Positions 5,697 to 8,582 of a stretch of 8,582 nucleotides of DNA are shown here, in pieces. The position numbers were made by a program, and so were the translations under genes. Source of the stretch: Flavobacteriales bacterium UBA6049 (GTDB taxonomy: Bacteria > Bacteroidota > Bacteroidia > Flavobacteriales_G > Salibacteraceae); the NCBI GenBank assembly GCA_002429085.1, contig DIYR01000138.1:1-8582 (forward strand), read 5' to 3'. Within the stretch, counting starts at the first letter, position 1. The number at the start of each line of letters is the position of its first letter. The notes under the pieces were generated by a model, which worked only from the letters and a program-made list of their open reading frames with translations, did not search any database and was not told the DNA's origin.

Positions 5697-7813
5697 TGGA
5701 TAAGCTTCTGTTAAGTATCTTTATTTTATTACCGCTATCTCTTTTAGCCTCTCGTCCGTTTGATGGGTCTAAGTATGATGGACCTTCTCTTATAGGGAAT
5801 TATTGCGCGGTGTTTGAAGGAGGACTTAACGACTCTACAGAGATACTGCATAATGATGTAGAGTGGGTAAACGTAGAAACTCCAATTGTTCCGCTAGAAG
5901 TACCAGCAAACGGAAAATGGGTAAAGGCCGATTTAAGTAATATACCTAACGGTAAGCAGCGATATTTACTTGAAGTAAACTTGCCAACGCTAGATACCTT
6001 ATTGGCATACATAGTTCATGAAGATCAGATTGTAAGACGTTTTTCTTATTTCGAATCATTGCCTTTTGATTCAAGAGACATTGATCACCAAGCATACTTA
6101 ATCAGATTACCTAAAGGTATTCCCAATCTTGAAGTGTACTTCTATGTTTCTAGTGTAGAGCAAGTTAATTTACCTATTACGTTCGCATCTTATCCAGATC
6201 AATACGTTGAGGCAACCAAAAGAGATTTAACCTTTGGTGTGTATGTTGGAATCATACTTGCCATGTTCTTTTACAATACCTTCATTCTATATAGCACAAA
6301 AGACAAGAGTTACGTCTACTATGTGCTGTACATCATGTTTGTAGGGTTAGTTCAGGTGTCACTTGGAGGATATGGTTTTAAGTATATCTGGCCTGACTCA
6401 CCTGGTTGGCAGCAAGTAAGTGTGAATTTCCTCAATTTAGGAACAGCCTTTTTTGCGTATCTATTCTTTCAAAATTTCGTTAGGCTACAATCCATAATGC
6501 CTAAGTGGAAGTGGCCATTCTATATGGCTATTGGCATGTACGTAATACAGTTCATTTTAGCCTTAATGGGGTATGGAGCTAATGCATATGCCATGATGAA
6601 TTTAACGGCTTTAATACTTTCATTCTTATTCATTTTTGCCTCAGGGGTAGCTATCTATAAGGGAAGTAGGCAAGCCATTTTCTTCATGATAGCTTGGTCT
6701 GCATTTTTGGTAAGCGTCATAATTTTTGTTCTAAAAGATGTTGGAGTAGTTCAGTATAACTTGTTTACTGCAAATATTCTTCAAATAGGATCGGGATTAG
6801 AAGCAGTGCTTCTCTCCTTCGGTTTGGCTGATCGAATAAGTACATTACGAAGAGATCGTAACGAAAGTCAACAAAGAGCACTTGAAATATCTCTTGAGAA
6901 TGAGAGAATCATTAGAGAGCAAAATAGAGTTCTTGAAGAAAGAGTAGCCGAAAGAACTAGTGAGTTAAATCAAGCATTACTAGATGTTAAAAATGCTCAA
7001 AGTCAAATGGTTGAGCAAGAAAAAATGGCTTCGTTAGGTCAATTAACAGCAGGTATAGCACATGAGATTAATAATCCTATAAACTTCGTATCAGCTAATA
7101 TTAATCCATTAACCAGAGATTTAGATGATGTTTTTGAGCTAGTAGATCAATATGATAGTATTAGTTCGAAAGAAGAATTTGAAAACAAAAAGCCTCATAT
7201 AGAAGACTATAAAGATGAGATTGACTTTACTTACGTAAGAGAAGAAATTAGTCAGTTAATTTCAGGTATTAAAGATGGAGCTAAAAGAACTGCTGAAATT
7301 GTAAGAGGCCTTAAGTTGTTCTCTAGAACAGATGAACAAGACTTAAAGAAGATAGATTTAATAGACGGGATAGAATCTACATTAACACTCCTCAAAAGTT
7401 CTATGGTTGCCGGGGTTAAAATAGAGAGAATCTATGAACCAGTAGAAAGAATTGAGTGTTACGGAGGTAAGATGAATCAGGTTTTCATGAACATCTTAAG
7501 TAACTCTATTCAAGCTATTCAAGAGAAACAAATGAAAGCTGGTGTGATAGTGATTTCTACCAAAAGTTATGACGATCATGTAACCATTACATTCAAGGAT
7601 AATGCAGGAGGTATTCCCGAAGAGAATATGTCGAAGATATTCGATCCGTTTTTCACTACAAAGCCAGTAGGTTCAGGAACAGGATTAGGTTTGGCAATTG
7701 CAAAAGGAATAGTAGATTCGCATTTGGGGAAAATAGAAGTAGAATCAACGGTAGGTTCTGGTACTAAGTTTACCATAACTTTACCTAAAACACAGCCACA
7801 GGAGAATGATTAG
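5693..7813 (+). CDS. 7TMR-DISM sensor histidine kinase
   Basis: The 706-residue membrane kinase starts with a signal peptide (MMDKLLLSIFILLPLSLLAS). An extracellular 7TMR-DISMED2-like beta domain follows (about 40-170; markers include GKWVKADLSNIP, LPFDSRDIDHQAYLI and YFYVSSVEQVNLP). The seven-helix 7TMR-DISM membrane domain spans about 178-380, then a long coiled coil (about 385-450). The DHp domain has H457 in GIAHEINNP. The ATPase domain has N595/N600/N604 in the N box (NQVFMNILSNSIQAI), DNAGGIP from D636, FDPFFTTKP and GSGTGLGLAI (660-669). Family knowledge says DISMED2 domains bind small extracellular ligands. The two DHp helices are further apart than usual, with an extra 30-40 acidic residues after H457. 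It carries no receiver, so phosphate must pass to a separate protein; the REC proteins encoded on either side are candidates. ATG at 5693 or at 5696 could be the start. Confidence 0.95.
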   Translation: MMDKLLLSIFILLPLSLLASRPFDGSKYDGPSLIGNYCAVFEGGLNDSTEILHNDVEWVNVETPIVPLEVPANGKWVKADLSNIPNGKQRYLLEVNLPTLDTLLAYIVHEDQIVRRFSYFESLPFDSRDIDHQAYLIRLPKGIPNLEVYFYVSSVEQVNLPITFASYPDQYVEATKRDLTFGVYVGIILAMFFYNTFILYSTKDKSYVYYVLYIMFVGLVQVSLGGYGFKYIWPDSPGWQQVSVNFLNLGTAFFAYLFFQNFVRLQSIMPKWKWPFYMAIGMYVIQFILALMGYGANAYAMMNLTALILSFLFIFASGVAIYKGSRQAIFFMIAWSAFLVSVIIFVLKDVGVVQYNLFTANILQIGSGLEAVLLSFGLADRISTLRRDRNESQQRALEISLENERIIREQNRVLEERVAERTSELNQALLDVKNAQSQMVEQEKMASLGQLTAGIAHEINNPINFVSANINPLTRDLDDVFELVDQYDSISSKEEFENKKPHIEDYKDEIDFTYVREEISQLISGIKDGAKRTAEIVRGLKLFSRTDEQDLKKIDLIDGIESTLTLLKSSMVAGVKIERIYEPVERIECYGGKMNQVFMNILSNSIQAIQEKQMKAGVIVISTKSYDDHVTITFKDNAGGIPEENMSKIFDPFFTTKPVGSGTGLGLAIAKGIVDSHLGKIEVESTVGSGTKFTITLPKTQPQEND

Positions 7814-8582
7814 GTCTGCTAAAATGCCAAACACTATTCTACTACTAGATGACGAGTATAACAACTTGGTATCTTTTAAAGCTACTTTCAAGGAGAGATA
7901 TTCCATTCTAACAGCATCCTCTATTAAAGATGCTATGGACATACTTGAGAATAAACACGTAGATGTATTTATTTCAGATCAACGTATGCCAGACGGAAAT
8001 GGATTAGATACTATTCAAGAGGTTCGTACAAAGTATCCACAGATAGTGTGTATGCTTATGACAGCTTACGATGAACTCAAATTGGTTCACGAAGCAATTA
8101 ACCAAGGACATGTTTATTATTACATAACTAAACCTTGGAACGAAGATCAACTCAACCTCGTATTGGTTAAAGCACTTGAAAAAGCAAAAAGCGTTCAAGA
8201 GTTAAATTATAAAACTGAAGCACTAGAAAAGGCTTACTACGAACTAGACAAATTGGTGTACAGTGCATCTCATGATATGAGAACACCGCTGAGTAGTATC
8301 CTTGGTTTATCACGTTTGATTCGAAGAGAATTTCAAGGTCAAGATTCTGCGTTAAAGTATGTTGACTTAATTGAGGAAAGTACCGATCGTATGATTGGAG
8401 TCTTAGATGCGCTAAGTGAATATTCTGAGTTAAGAATCAACGAAGTAGTAGATAGCACCATTAACCTGAAGCGTTTAGCTCAAGATGTTGTTCAGACAGC
8501 TCTAGAGCGCAATCTAGCAGATGGTCAGGAGGTAAGAACCAACTTTAATTACTCAGGAAACGACTATTTGTGGTTACCTATG
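7806..8582 (+). CDS. REC-histidine kinase (response regulator-kinase fusion), C-terminus beyond the window
   Basis: The start is either ATG 7806 (overlapping the upstream TAG as ATGATTAG, the pattern seen earlier in the operon) or the in-frame ATG 7824 (MPNTILLLDD). Counting from 7806, a receiver domain covers about residues 10-125, with the acidic pair in LLLDDE, acceptor D58 in ISDQRMP, Thr in LMTAYD and Lys in YITKPW. A helical linker follows, then a HisKA domain with H156 in SASHDMRTPLSSILGLSRL. The open frame reaches the last base, in the region between HisKA and the expected ATPase domain, which is not yet visible. This cytoplasmic protein could receive phosphate on D58 from the 7TM kinase and so control its own kinase activity, or act in a branched relay. 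Its receiver is a close relative of the divergent response regulator at 3303-3776. Confidence 0.93.
   Translation, partial: MIRSAKMPNTILLLDDEYNNLVSFKATFKERYSILTASSIKDAMDILENKHVDVFISDQRMPDGNGLDTIQEVRTKYPQIVCMLMTAYDELKLVHEAINQGHVYYYITKPWNEDQLNLVLVKALEKAKSVQELNYKTEALEKAYYELDKLVYSASHDMRTPLSSILGLSRLIRREFQGQDSALKYVDLIEESTDRMIGVLDALSEYSELRINEVVDSTINLKRLAQDVVQTALERNLADGQEVRTNFNYSGNDYLWLPM

Overview
The window looks like chromosomal DNA of a Bacteroidota bacterium (Flavobacteriia or Cytophagia type). It is AT-rich, starts lack strong Shine-Dalgarno sequences, and one site matches the Bacteroidota -7 promoter element TAnnTTTG. The gene families also fit: a secreted BNR/Asp-box 'glycosyl hydrolase'-type protein, a secreted endonuclease/exonuclease/phosphatase (EEP) protein and a 7TMR-DISM sensor kinase. 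No rRNA, tRNA, CRISPR array, insertion sequence or phage gene is visible, and no gene-free stretch exceeds about 170 bases.

Left part (1-3306). A secreted BNR/Asp-box repeat protein gene runs leftward from 2129 to beyond the window edge. It is split by one in-frame TGA at 1425-1427. Downstream of that stop the same frame stays open for 474 codons to the edge and keeps encoding Asp-box repeats, so this is one gene with a nonsense change, not two genes. A 151-base divergent intergenic region, containing a 14-base perfect palindrome, separates it from a rightward gene for a secreted EEP-superfamily nuclease (2281-3306).

Middle (3303-3946). A leftward single-domain response regulator (3303-3776) converges on the nuclease gene, and their stop codons overlap. 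Its upstream region has a good -7 element with a 9-base inverted repeat directly beside it, plus a second hairpin. This region also faces the rightward operon.

Right part (3947-8582, running off the edge). Four rightward genes are packed start-on-stop. They encode an E1/ThiF-like adenylyltransferase, a GNAT-fold acyltransferase whose layout resembles LuxI-type autoinducer synthases, a sensor kinase with a 7TMR-DISMED2 extracellular domain and a seven-helix membrane domain, and a REC-histidine kinase protein cut by the window end. The junctions read ATGTATAG, ATGA and probably ATGATTAG, which suggests translational coupling.

The most interesting reading, which is inference, is that the first two gene products make or modify a small molecule and the kinases sense and relay it. 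The divergent response regulator would be a further relay partner, since its receiver domain closely resembles that of the REC-kinase. No DNA-binding output domain is visible among these proteins.
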